This document shows, one piece after another, positions 19,963 to 28,219 of a stretch of DNA of 64,000 nucleotides. The DNA is from Pseudomonas sp. B21-028 (lineage in GTDB: Bacteria; Pseudomonadota; Gammaproteobacteria; Pseudomonadales; Pseudomonadaceae): positions 1,674,001-1,738,000 of the forward strand of contig NZ_CP087184.1 in NCBI RefSeq assembly GCF_024749045.1. Direction: 5' to 3'. The notes under the pieces are model-generated. The model was given only the letters and a program-made list of their open reading frames with translations, had not been told where the DNA came from and searched no databases. The position numbers and the translations under genes are program-made. Positions within the stretch are counted from its first letter, which is position 1, and each line of letters opens with the position of its first letter.

Positions 19963-20801
19963 ATGGCTTTAGTCGGGCGCTACAACAGTTTGCAAGTGGT
20001 TAAACACACGAACTTCGGTTTATATCTGGACGGTGGTGCGGACGGCGAAATCCTCTTGCCCAATCGTTATATCCCCAAGGATATTCCCAGCGAAGATGAA
20101 GACTGGCTCAATGTTTTCATTTATCTGGACAGCGACGACAAATTGATCGCGACCACGGAAAAAACCCAAAGTCCAGGTCGGTGAGTTCGCCAGCCTGAAA
20201 GTGGTTGAAGTCAACAGTATCGGTGTGTTCCTCGACTGGGGGCTGCCCAAGGATCTGTTGCTGCCGTTCTCGGAAGAAAAACGTCAGATGGCTGCCGGGG
20301 ATTATTGCGTGGTGCACGTCTATCTCGATAAGCACACCCGCCGTATCACCGCCACGGCGCGCCTGGACCGTTACCTGGACAAGACGCCAGCCAACTACTC
20401 GCCGGGACAGGAAGTGGATCTGCTGGTTGCCGAGGCCACCGACATGGGTTTCAAGGCAATCATCAATAACCGCCACTGGGGACTTATCCACAAGAACGAA
20501 GTCTTCAAGTTCCTGCGCCCCGGCAAACAGGAAAAAAGGTTATATCAAGGAAATCCGTGGGGACGGCAAGATCAGCCTGAGCCTGCAACCAGTGGGCCAG
20601 GAAGCCGCCACCAGCCTGAATGCCAAGATCCTCGCCAAGTTGCGTGACAACAACGGCACCCTGCCGGTCAGCGACAAGAGCGATCCGGCGCTGATCAGCA
20701 GCCTGTTTGGCGTGAGCAAGGGCAACTTCAAGAAGGCCATTGGTGCGCTGTACAAGAATGGGCAAATTGTCATTCATGCGGATCGCATTGAGTTGAGCTG
20801 A
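19963..20801 (+). pseudogene. cvfB: CvfB-like S1-domain RNA-binding protein, interrupted by two frameshifts
   Basis: Three frames carry successive parts of one protein of about 278 residues. Part one (ALVGRYNSLQVVKHTNFGLY to LIATTEK) is followed by VQVGEFASLKVVEVNSIGVF to FLRPGKQEK, and then GYIKEIRGDGKISLSLQPVG to ADRIELS. The family has tandem S1-like domains and a C-terminal winged helix (SSLFGVSKGNFKKAIGALYK). Each break is an A6 run (20159-20164 and 20532-20537) where the expected reading needs A5. Either the gene is inactive, or the two insertions are sequence errors. Confidence 0.85.
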
Positions 20802-20865
20802 ATCTCCAGCCTGACCAATCATGGTGGGGGTGGCTTGAGCCGGCCGCGCAACCGAGCCCATTATT

Positions 20866-20905
20866 CAGTTCAGTTCAGTTCAGTTCAGTTCAGTTCAGTT
20901 CAGTT
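20866..20905. repeat. CAGTT pentanucleotide microsatellite, eight perfect units
   Basis: Eight uninterrupted CAGTT units are followed by CAGTC. The array lies between the convergent cvfB-like gene and the MFS transporter gene, ending 18 nt from the transporter stop codon. Five-base units in such number are prone to slippage. Confidence 0.98.
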
Positions 20906-20922
20906 CAGTCGGCCCGGCCTGA

Positions 20923-22089
20923 TCAACGCAGCACGGTTTGGGCACAAGGGTTCGCCGCGCTCTGGCGGGGTAGCAACAACCCACCGGCCAGTACCAGGCC
21001 GCAACCGGCAATGATCAGCGCCGGTTGCAGGCCACCGCTGAAGTGGCTGCTCAGTGCCGCCAGCAACGGCCCGCTGAGCTGGCCCACGGCAAAGCAGGCG
21101 GTCAACAGCCCGGCGTTGCGCTGGGTGGCATGGGGCGCAAGCTCCCGCGAGCGCAGCATCACCAGCTGCATGCACGCCAGGAACGGCGCGCCACACAGGA
21201 TGACCCCCAATGCCAGCCCCGGCCCGCTGCCCAGCAGGCAGGCAAACACCCCGGCGGCCTGCAACCATAACGTGCCGATCAACCAGCGACCGGAGGTGTT
21301 CGGGGTCGGTCGACGCAGGCTCACCAGCAGCACACCGAGGGCGGCGGCCAGGCCGAAGCAGGGCCAGAACAGGTCGGCCTGCCATTGACCATGGAATTGC
21401 GCCGAGGCCATTTGCGACAGGAACGTGGCGGGGATGATGTAGCCCACGCCGTACAAGGCGTACACCACGCCGAGCCGGGCAATGCCACGGTTCGGCGATG
21501 AGTCGGCCGGCGGTGCAACGGTCACGGCTGCTGCGGGTTGCGGCAGGATCGGCAGCACCACCAGCAGCATCGCCAGGGCCACACCGGCGTACACCAGCCA
21601 CAGCGTGGCGGATGTCTGGCCCAACAGGTTCGAGCCCAAGGCCAGCAGGCCTGTGAGAAAAATCCCCAACCCCGGTCCGGCAAATACCAGCGCGCCGAGC
21701 CGTGGTCGTCCCGCCGCGGCTGCCAGGGGTTGGCTCAAGGCCGTGATCATCACCAGCACCCAGGCACTTGCCACGCCCGTGCCGAAGCGCAGTGCCAGGT
21801 GCGGCCAGAAGCCCCAGGCCCAGAACGACGCGAGGGTCAGCAGCACGCACAGCCACAAGCCGCCGAGCAAACGCCGGCGTACCTGGCCCGGGCGACGGGC
21901 GAACATGGCCTCCAGTGCGCCAAAGAAATAACCCAGGTAGTTGGCGGCGGCAATCAGACCGGCGGCGGTCAAGTCGATCTGACCCTCGCCGATGAGATGA
22001 GGTAACTGAGGTGTAAGGGCGAAGCGGCCGATGCCCATGGCCATCATCAAGGCAATGAAGCTGGCAAGCAGGCGAACAAGGGGCGACAT
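20923..22089 (-). CDS. MFS transporter, YbfB/YjiJ family
   Basis: This 388-residue carrier has about twelve hydrophobic spans. The first span contains MAMGIGRFALTPQLPHLIGE, the signature of YbfB/YjiJ-type carriers, and the loop MFARRPGQVRRRLLGG matches the cytoplasmic 2-3 loop of MFS proteins. I start it at MSPLVRL because GGAG stands 7 nt upstream; an ATG five codons earlier has none. Substrate is unknown. It is divergent from a LysR gene that probably regulates it. Confidence 0.86.
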   Translation of the reverse strand: MSPLVRLLASFIALMMAMGIGRFALTPQLPHLIGEGQIDLTAAGLIAAANYLGYFFGALEAMFARRPGQVRRRLLGGLWLCVLLTLASFWAWGFWPHLALRFGTGVASAWVLVMITALSQPLAAAAGRPRLGALVFAGPGLGIFLTGLLALGSNLLGQTSATLWLVYAGVALAMLLVVLPILPQPAAAVTVAPPADSSPNRGIARLGVVYALYGVGYIIPATFLSQMASAQFHGQWQADLFWPCFGLAAALGVLLVSLRRPTPNTSGRWLIGTLWLQAAGVFACLLGSGPGLALGVILCGAPFLACMQLVMLRSRELAPHATQRNAGLLTACFAVGQLSGPLLAALSSHFSGGLQPALIIAGCGLVLAGGLLLPRQSAANPCAQTVLR

Positions 22090-22191
22090 GGTCGTTCTCC
22101 ACATTGAGGCGAATGACCGTCAGGCTAGAACCGATTGACTTTCATTAAAAATGAATAATAGTGAGTAACTTGTTCCTTTTTGGAGAATGTC

Positions 22192-23085
22192 GTGGAGTTC
22201 AGCCAGTTGCGGATTTTTCAGGCCGTGGCCGAGGAAGGGTCCATCACCCGCGCCGCCGAGCGCCTGCACCGGGTACCGTCGAATCTGTCGACCCGGCTCA
22301 AGCAGCTTGAAGAGCAACTGGGCGTGGATCTTTTCCTGCGGGAGCGTCAGCGTTTGCAGCTATCGCCTGCGGGAAAAGTCCTATTGGACTATGCGGCCAA
22401 GCTCTTTGCCTTGCACGACGAAGCCCATGCGGCCGTGCAGGGCGGGCAGCCGGCCGGGGAGTTTGTGCTGGGCACCATGTACAGCACGGCGGCGATTCAT
22501 CTGCCGGACCTGCTGGCCAGTTATCACCGGACGTATCCGGCGGTAAACCTGCAAGTGCAGTCCGGGCCCAGTGGCGAATTGCTCGAGGGCTTGCTCACCG
22601 GCCGGCTCGATGCGGCGCTGGTGGATGGGCCGCTGGAGCTGGCGGGGCTGGACGGCGTGCCGTTGTGCGACGAGCGATTGGTGGTGATTACCGAGGCCGA
22701 TCATCCGCCGGTGCGCAGTGCGCTGGATGTCCAGGGCCGCTCAGTGTTCACTTTTCGCCGGGGCTGTTCGTACCGCATGCGCCTGGAAGCCTGGTTTGCC
22801 CATGATCATGCAACCATGGGCCGGGCGATGGAGATCGAGTCTTACCAGGGGATGCTGGCGTGCGTGATTGCCGGGTCCGGGGTGGCGTTGTTATCCGAGT
22901 CGATGCTGGCCAGCATGCCGGGCCGCGAGCGGGTGGCGGTGCATCCGCTGGCCGAGCCGTTTGCCAGCGCCACGACCTGGCTGATGTGGCGCAAAGGCAT
23001 GGTCGGGGCCAACCTGAACGCCTGGATCGAGTTGCAGCAACAGGCCTGGCCGCGGACGCCGGTGGCAACGGCCCAATCGGCTTGA
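22192..23085 (+). CDS. LysR-family transcriptional regulator
   Basis: The protein has about 297 residues, starting at GTG 22192 (reads MEFSQLRIFQAVAEEGSITR) with GGAG at 22182-22185. The winged helix AAERLHRVPSNLSTRLKQLE and the effector domain (LVDGPLELAGL, GSGVALLSESML) are standard; the family resembles regulators placed beside efflux carriers. About 100 nt separates it from the divergent MFS gene, the likely target and shared operator. Confidence 0.9.
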   Translation: MEFSQLRIFQAVAEEGSITRAAERLHRVPSNLSTRLKQLEEQLGVDLFLRERQRLQLSPAGKVLLDYAAKLFALHDEAHAAVQGGQPAGEFVLGTMYSTAAIHLPDLLASYHRTYPAVNLQVQSGPSGELLEGLLTGRLDAALVDGPLELAGLDGVPLCDERLVVITEADHPPVRSALDVQGRSVFTFRRGCSYRMRLEAWFAHDHATMGRAMEIESYQGMLACVIAGSGVALLSESMLASMPGRERVAVHPLAEPFASATTWLMWRKGMVGANLNAWIELQQQAWPRTPVATAQSA

Positions 23086-23224
23086 ACTACGGGCGCGGGA
23101 TTTGGATCAATTCAGTAACAGATCATTGCAAACGGAGACGAGCATTGCGCAGCACATCGGACTATTATCAACGCGAAGGGGCCACAGAAATCTGCCGCTC
23201 GCATGACCCTGAGGGGGCACCACG

Positions 23225-23338
23225 ATGAAAGAGAAAATCCAGAACTGGCTTCACGACTTGGGTGTCGCACTCGGCCTGATCGAACCGCCCATGCAACCGA
23301 TACCAATTCGCACCGATGACGAGCAACGCCGCCGCTAA
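23225..23338 (+). CDS. 37-residue conserved small protein (PA1414-like)
   Basis: The frame reads MKEKIQNWLHDLGVALGLIE then PPMQPIPIRTDDEQRRR and stop. GAGGGGG stands 8 nt before the ATG. An amphipathic helix leads to a proline-rich and basic tail. Length, sequence style and position beside the gbu locus match PA1414 of P. aeruginosa as I recall it; the 3' part of that transcript is reported to yield a regulatory RNA, which here would fall where the repeat element begins. Function is unknown. Confidence 0.7.
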   Translation: MKEKIQNWLHDLGVALGLIEPPMQPIPIRTDDEQRRR

Positions 23339-23340
23339 CC

Positions 23341-23475
23341 TGTGGCGAGGGGATTTATCCCCGCTGGGCTGCGAAGCAGACCCCAAACAGACTCACTCCA
23401 TTCGTCTGTCATGTTGGAATAATCCAGATGCGAGGGCCGCTTCGCGGCCCAGCGGGGATAAATCCCCTCGCCACA
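23341..23475. repeat. Dispersed inverted-repeat element, copy 4
   Basis: TGTGGCGAGGGGATTTATCC at 23341 is mirrored by GGATAAATCCCCTCGCCACA ending at 23475. It begins only 2 nt after the stop codon of the 37-residue protein gene, so it occupies the native 3' untranslated region. Confidence 0.92.
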
Positions 23476-23507
23476 ACTGCGTCTATTTCTATTTTTGCCT
23501 TAAACAA

Positions 23508-23540
23508 ATAAAAAAGGTGTGGCCACCGACACCACACCCT
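23508..23540 (-). terminator. Rho-independent terminator of the symporter remnant
   Basis: Read on the minus strand, GGGTGTGG pairs with CCACACCT, followed by six T residues. It stands about 30 nt beyond the stop of the sodium:solute symporter remnant and was presumably the terminator of the intact gene. Confidence 0.75.
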
Positions 23541-23567
23541 TAGAAGCAAACTTTTCTCAGTCGTAGA

Positions 23568-23855
23568 TCAAACCATCTTCGCCACCACATTCGCCCGTGG
23601 CGACAACACACTCACTACCACAAAACTCACCAGCGCCACGCCCAGGCTGTAATAGATCGGCGTGTTGGCGTCCAGGCCATCCTTGAGCATGAAGAACAGC
23701 GCTGTCAGGAAGCCCAGGGACATGCTGGTGATCGCCGCCGAGGTTGCGCCCGGCGACCAGGTAGTCGTCACGGGTCTTGGCGCGGCGCATGCCGTACCAG
23801 CCGGGGCGATCATGCCGGCGGCGTAGATGAGAACCACGATTAAATCCAAAGCCAT
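23568..23855 (-). pseudogene. Sodium:solute symporter remnant (PA1418-like), internally deleted
   Basis: The first 16 residues (MALDLIVVLIYAAGMI) are the typical start of an SSS-family symporter. A one-base loss then shifts the frame: GWYGMRRAKTRDDYLVAGRN, the conserved SSS motif, is read in another frame. After NLG the sequence jumps to the C-terminal end (SMSLGFLTALFFMLKDGLDA to VVVSVLSPRANVVAKMV) back in the first frame. Roughly 400 residues of the usual protein are missing. In P. aeruginosa I recall an intact symporter here, next to the PA1419 permease. Confidence 0.75.
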
Positions 23856-23910
23856 GATGGCGTGTCTCTAATTGTCTTTTTTATAGTGAAGTCGGGGCGT
23901 GTGCTGCCTT

Positions 23911-24057
23911 TGTGGCGAGGGGATTTAGCGAAGCGTCGCACCGCCCCGCTGGGCTGCGGAGCGGCCCCAAAGGCAGTCAACTTGATCTGCCTGTTACATC
24001 GAGGTATCAGGGTTGGGACCGCTGCGCGCTCCAGCGGGGATAAATCCCCTCGCCACA
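23911..24057. repeat. Dispersed inverted-repeat element, copy 5 (GTCGCACC variant left arm)
   Basis: TGTGGCGAGGGGATTTAGCG continuing AAGCGTCGCACCGCCCCGC is mirrored by CAGCGGGGATAAATCCCCTC ending GCCACA at 24057. The element overlaps the 3' end of the NCS1 permease reading frame. Confidence 0.9.
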
Positions 24058-25541
24058 GGGTCAGCACTCGGCTGGCTTTTGTTACGCGAATCCCCCGGCC
24101 CGTACACCGCCGCCGGTTCCGGGAACACCCCCAGCAACACCAGATACGCCACCGAAGCCAGGCCCAGGGTCACCGGCAGGCTGATGTCGATGCCGCCGGC
24201 CAGTTCGCCCAGCGGGCCGACGAACTGCCCCGGCAGGTTGACGAAGCACAGCCCGACCAGCGCGCTGGGGATCCACGCCCCCAGGCCGCGCCAGTTCCAG
24301 CCGTGGCGGAACCAGTAGCGGCCGCCGGTTTCGCCCCGGGTGAACACTTGCAGGTCATCCGGGCAGTAGAAGCCGCGTCGCACCAGCAGACCGATGATCA
24401 TGATCACCATCCATGGCGTGGTGCAGGTGATGATCAGCACGGCGAAGGTCGACACGCTTTGCACCAGGTTCGCCGCGAAGCGCCCGATGAAGATGAAGGC
24501 AATCGACAGCACGCCGATCAACAGCGTCGCCTTGACCCGCGACAGCACCCGAGGAAACACACTGGACATGTCCAGCCCGGTGCCATACAGCGACGTGGTG
24601 CCGGTGGACATGCCGCCGATCACCGCAATCAGGCACACCGGCAGGAAGAACCACGTCGGCGACACCGCCAGTAGCCCGCCCACGTAGTTGTTCGCCGCGA
24701 TGTAGTCCGGTGCCTTGCTCGCCACGATGGTGGCGGTGGCGAGGCCGAACAGGAACGGAATCAGCGTCGCCAGTTGCGCGGCGATCACCGCCGCCATGAT
24801 GCGACGCTTGGGTGTGTGGCGCGGGATGTAGCGCGACCAGTCACCGAGGAACGCGCCGAAGGAAATCGGGTTGCTCATGGCCACCAGCGCCGCGCCGATG
24901 AAGGCCGCCCAGAAACCCGGCTGGCCGAGGCCGACGGTGCCGGCGAACTGGCTGTCGAAGGTCGGTGCGAAGGCGAAGATACCCAGCAGGAACAACAGGC
25001 TGGCGGCCCACACGGCGATGCGGTTGACCCACAGCATGAAGCGGAAGCCATAGATGCACACCGTCAGCACCAGTAGGGCGAACAGGCCGTAAGCCAGGCC
25101 CAGGCTCAGGTCGGTCTCTGGCACGCCGATCAGGCGCTTGGCGCCGCCGATCAGCGCGTCCCCGGAACTCCAGACGGACAGCGAGAAGAACGCGATGGCC
25201 GTCAGCAGCGACAGGAACGAACCGACGATCCGCCCATGCACGCCGAAGTGCGCACCGGAGGACACGGCGTTGTTGGTCCCGTTGAGCGGGCCGAACAGGC
25301 CCATGGGGGCGAGGATGATCGAACCCACCAGCACGCCCAGCACGATCGCCCAGGCCCCGGCCTGGAATGACAGGCCGAACAGCACCGGGAAGCTGCCGAG
25401 CACGGCGGTGGCAAAGGTATTGGCGCCGCCGAAGATCAGACGAAACAGGTCGCCCGGGCCGGCGGTTCGTTCGTGGTCCGGAATCTGTTCGACTCCGTTG
25501 GTTTCGATTTGCGTAAGGCTATTGTCGTTATTGTTAGGCAT
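23994..25541 (-). CDS. NCS1-family permease (purine-cytosine permease-like, PA1419-like)
   Basis: The 515-residue protein has about twelve membrane spans and the NCS1 features GANTFATAVLGSFPVLFGLS, MSNPISFGAFLGDWSRYIPR and STGTTSLYGTGLD. It probably imports 4-guanidinobutyrate or a related compound, because it precedes gbuA in a conserved cluster; this is inference. GGAG precedes the ATG. The last 21 residues (from about 495, ARGFIPAGARSG) are encoded by the dispersed repeat element, so the natural stop seems to have been displaced. Confidence 0.85.
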   Translation of the reverse strand: MPNNNDNSLTQIETNGVEQIPDHERTAGPGDLFRLIFGGANTFATAVLGSFPVLFGLSFQAGAWAIVLGVLVGSIILAPMGLFGPLNGTNNAVSSGAHFGVHGRIVGSFLSLLTAIAFFSLSVWSSGDALIGGAKRLIGVPETDLSLGLAYGLFALLVLTVCIYGFRFMLWVNRIAVWAASLLFLLGIFAFAPTFDSQFAGTVGLGQPGFWAAFIGAALVAMSNPISFGAFLGDWSRYIPRHTPKRRIMAAVIAAQLATLIPFLFGLATATIVASKAPDYIAANNYVGGLLAVSPTWFFLPVCLIAVIGGMSTGTTSLYGTGLDMSSVFPRVLSRVKATLLIGVLSIAFIFIGRFAANLVQSVSTFAVLIITCTTPWMVIMIIGLLVRRGFYCPDDLQVFTRGETGGRYWFRHGWNWRGLGAWIPSALVGLCFVNLPGQFVGPLGELAGGIDISLPVTLGLASVAYLVLLGVFPEPAAVYGPGDSRNKSQPSADPVARGFIPAGARSGPNPDTSM

Positions 25542-25567
25542 GATCTGCTCCGATCATCGAGGTGCGC

Positions 25568-26005
25568 TCATCGAGTGTGGGCGTCGTCTGTTTGGCTATG
25601 GGGCATTGCGGATAAATGTTCGTGGCAGGCCAGCCAAAGGCCCTGTTGTGCTTGCGTGCGTCCTTCCTGCTTGCGGAACAGGATGGTTTCGCGCTCCTGG
25701 CTAAAGTGTCGCTCCCCTAACATGCGCAGCTCGGTGGCCACGTCATGGATGAAAACCGCCACGTCCCCTTGCAGGCTGACGAAGGCGTTGCTCGAGGTGC
25801 ACGAGAGCACCTCGAAACCCTCCTCGGACCGCCAGCGGTCCCACAACGCCTGATAGGCGTCGCGAGACAGCAGGGGCTGTTCGAGGGTGTGGAACACGAA
25901 GCTCGCATCCGTGGTGAACGCGCCGAAGTAGCCGTCGCGGTCATTGCGAGCGAAAGCCGACACCAGTTCCGCGGCGGCCTTGAGTACTTGATCTCGTTCG
26001 TTCAT
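25568..26005 (-). CDS. NTF2-like (SnoaL-type) protein, PA1420-like
   Basis: The 145-residue protein fits the cone-shaped NTF2/SnoaL fold: LKAAAELVSAFARNDRDGYF, FTTDASFVFHTLEQPL, and a final WLACHEHLSA strand. Members are small enzymes or binding proteins. It sits between the permease and gbuA, 9 nt from the gbuA stop, and so is part of one operon (gbuA, this gene, permease). A role in guanidinobutyrate use is inferred from position only. Confidence 0.85.
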   Translation of the reverse strand: MNERDQVLKAAAELVSAFARNDRDGYFGAFTTDASFVFHTLEQPLLSRDAYQALWDRWRSEEGFEVLSCTSSNAFVSLQGDVAVFIHDVATELRMLGERHFSQERETILFRKQEGRTQAQQGLWLACHEHLSAMPHSQTDDAHTR

Positions 26006-26014
26006 GACGGCTCC

Positions 26015-26965
26015 TCAGCGATGGGCCACGCCGGGCAGTACGCAGAGCATCTCGTACAGCAGGTTGGCGCCCAGCAGCGAGGTGTTGCCGGTGGTGTCGT
26101 ACGGTGGCGAGACTTCCACCAGGTCGCAACCGACCAGGTCGAGGCCCTGGCAGCCGCGCACGATTTCGATGGCCTGGATGGTGGTCAGGCCACCGATTTC
26201 CGGGGTGCCGGTGCCAGGGGCCCAGGCTGGGTCGATGCCGTCGATGTCGAAGCTCAGGTACACCGGGCCGCCGCCGACTTTCTCCCGTACTTCGGCCATC
26301 AGCGGTGCCAGGGAACGGTGCCAGCACTCTTCGGCCTGGACCACGCGAAAGCCCTGGCGGCGGCTCCAGTTGAAGTCATCGGCGGTGTAGCCTTGGGCCC
26401 GCAGGCCGATCTGCACCACGCGGTCGCAATCGAGCAAGCCTTCTTCGACGGCGCGGCGGAAGGTGGTGCCGTGGGCGATTTTCTCGCCGAACATGTGATC
26501 GTTCACATCGGCGTGGGCGTCGATGTGCACCAGGCCGACCTTGCCATGCTTCTTGTGGATGGCCCGCAGGATCGGCAGGGTAATGGTGTGATCGCCGCCC
26601 AGGGTCAGCGGGATGACGTTGTGTTCGAGGATCTTGTGGTACGACTCCTCGATGATCCGCACCGCGTCCAGCAGGTTGAAGGTGTTGATCGCCACGTCGC
26701 CGATGTCGGCCACCGACAGCGAGTCGAACGGTGCGGCCCCGGTGGCCATGTTGTAGGGGCGGATCATCACCGATTCGGCGCGGATCTCCCGCGGCCCGAA
26801 ACGGGTGCCGGCGCGCAGGGAGGTGCCAATGTCCAGCGGCACGCCGACGAAGGCAGCGTCCAGGCCGGCGGCGGTGGGCACGTGGGGAAGTCGCATCATG
26901 GTGGCGATGCCGCCGAAGCGCGGCATTTCGTTGCCGCCCAGTGGCTGGTGAAGAATCTTGTCCAC
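26015..26965 (-). CDS. gbuA: Guanidinobutyrase (agmatinase/ureohydrolase family)
   Basis: The 316-residue enzyme hydrolyses 4-guanidinobutyrate to 4-aminobutyrate and urea in arginine/agmatine catabolism. The manganese ligands are present: GGDHTITLPI, HIDAHADVND and SFDIDGIDPAWAPGTG. The start is GTG 26965 (reads DKILHQPLGGNEMPRFGGIA) with GAGG upstream; the protein closely follows P. aeruginosa GbuA as I remember it, including ATMMRLPH and RAESVMIRPYNMATG. The gene is divergent from its LysR regulator, with a repeat element between them. Confidence 0.93.
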   Translation of the reverse strand: MDKILHQPLGGNEMPRFGGIATMMRLPHVPTAAGLDAAFVGVPLDIGTSLRAGTRFGPREIRAESVMIRPYNMATGAAPFDSLSVADIGDVAINTFNLLDAVRIIEESYHKILEHNVIPLTLGGDHTITLPILRAIHKKHGKVGLVHIDAHADVNDHMFGEKIAHGTTFRRAVEEGLLDCDRVVQIGLRAQGYTADDFNWSRRQGFRVVQAEECWHRSLAPLMAEVREKVGGGPVYLSFDIDGIDPAWAPGTGTPEIGGLTTIQAIEIVRGCQGLDLVGCDLVEVSPPYDTTGNTSLLGANLLYEMLCVLPGVAHR

Positions 26966-27128
26966 GGGTAGGGCCTCATCGTTTGTTCTAGTTATCAGGG
27001 GCCGATTCTGCGAAAAGCGGTGGCTGCGAAGAATCGCTGGGGGCAAATACTTAGTTCAGATTTTTCTAAACTAATGCGGAGTGGGGCGATAGACTCCAGT
27101 CCAGCAAGGCTGGCCCTGATGGATACCC

Positions 27129-27281
27129 TGTGGCGAGGGGATTTAGCGAAACGTCGCACCGCCCCGCTGGGCTGCGAAGCGGCCCCAATTCAAATTTTCT
27201 GACCCACCATGTGTTCAGGTTTTAGGGCCGCTTCGCGCCCCAGCGGGGCGGTGCGACGTTTCGCTAAATCCCCTCGCCACA
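27129..27281. repeat. Dispersed inverted-repeat element, copy 6, in the gbuA-gbuR control region
   Basis: Both arms carry the GCGAAACGTCGCACCGCCCC type insertion, making this one of the most symmetric copies. It fills 153 of the 353 nt between gbuA (start 26965) and gbuR (start 27319); the remainder holds an AT-rich stretch around 27045-27085 that probably contains the gbuA promoter and operator, and about 37 nt before gbuR. Confidence 0.93.
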
Positions 27282-27318
27282 AAGTTTTGCGAGTGAACGC
27301 CGGTATGGAGAACCCCCA

Positions 27319-28212
27319 ATGACCAACGCTCTACCCGACCTGAAACTGCTGCGCATTTTTGTCAGCGTGGTCCGGCACCAGGGGTTCGCCAATGCCCAGC
27401 ACGAACTCAACCTCTCGACGTCGGCCATCAGCACCTACATGAGCCAGCTCGAGTCGGCCTTGGGCCTGGTGCTGTGTCATCGCGGTCGGGGCGGTTTCAG
27501 CCTGACCAGCAAGGGCGAGTTGTTCCATCAGGAAACCCTGCGCCTGTTGGGCGAGCTCGAAGGTTTCGAGCAGTACGCTGCAGCTCTGAAGGGTGAGTTG
27601 CGTGGCACGTTGAACCTGGGGGTGATCGATTCCACCGTCAGCGACAAGGCCCTGCCGTTCGCCGAGGTCATCGGCGCCTACAGCCTTGAGCACCCGGCGG
27701 TGCACCTGCACTTGTCGGTCATGAGCCCTTACGAACTGCAACTCGGGGTGCAGGACAATCGCCTGGACCTGGCCATCGGTGCGTTTTCCACGCGCATGAG
27801 CGGGCTGGTCTACATGCCGCTGTACCGCGAGCAACACTGGTTGTACTGCAGCAATCGCCACCCGCTGTTCAACGAACGGCGTATCCCCGAACAGCTCATC
27901 ACCCAGCAGCGGATGGTCGGGCGCGGTTACTGGAGCCAGGCCGAGCTGGCCCGCCACGGCTTCAAGCACAGCGCCGCGACGGTGGAGAGCATGGAGGCGC
28001 AACTGATCCTGGTCTTGTCCGGCGCCTACATCGGTTACCTGCCCGAGCATTACGCCCAGGCCTGGGTCGACAAGGGTGACTTGCGGGTGCTGCTGCCGGC
28101 CACGTTCGGCTATCAGGCGCCGTTTTCGATGATCATGCGCCGGGGCCGCAGCCGCGAGCCGCTGATCCAGACTTTCCGCGACCTGCTTAAAGCGCAGCTC
28201 CACCAGGCCTGA
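27319..28212 (+). CDS. gbuR: LysR-family regulator of the guanidinobutyrate locus
   Basis: The 297-residue protein has an N-terminal helix-turn-helix (FANAQHELNLSTSAISTYMS) and an effector domain. The start ATG is at TNALPDLKLLRIFVSVVRHQ. Position next to and divergent from gbuA matches gbuR of P. aeruginosa, which activates gbuA with 4-guanidinobutyrate. Transcript continuity with the following DTW-domain gene is possible because only 7 nt separates them. Confidence 0.87.
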   Translation: MTNALPDLKLLRIFVSVVRHQGFANAQHELNLSTSAISTYMSQLESALGLVLCHRGRGGFSLTSKGELFHQETLRLLGELEGFEQYAAALKGELRGTLNLGVIDSTVSDKALPFAEVIGAYSLEHPAVHLHLSVMSPYELQLGVQDNRLDLAIGAFSTRMSGLVYMPLYREQHWLYCSNRHPLFNERRIPEQLITQQRMVGRGYWSQAELARHGFKHSAATVESMEAQLILVLSGAYIGYLPEHYAQAWVDKGDLRVLLPATFGYQAPFSMIMRRGRSREPLIQTFRDLLKAQLHQA

Positions 28213-28219
28213 GGTGACG

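Noticed and set aside
20532..20540. Programmed -1 frameshift at an A6G slippery sequence in cvfB, dnaX style
   Set aside because: The frame needed after the run is reached by +1 (removal of one A), not -1, and no stimulatory hairpin or Shine-Dalgarno-like element is evident.
20900..22102. A 400-codon frame overlapping the MFS gene in another phase of the same strand
   Set aside because: The MFS frame gives twelve hydrophobic spans; the other is rich in Arg, Gly and Pro with no membrane pattern.
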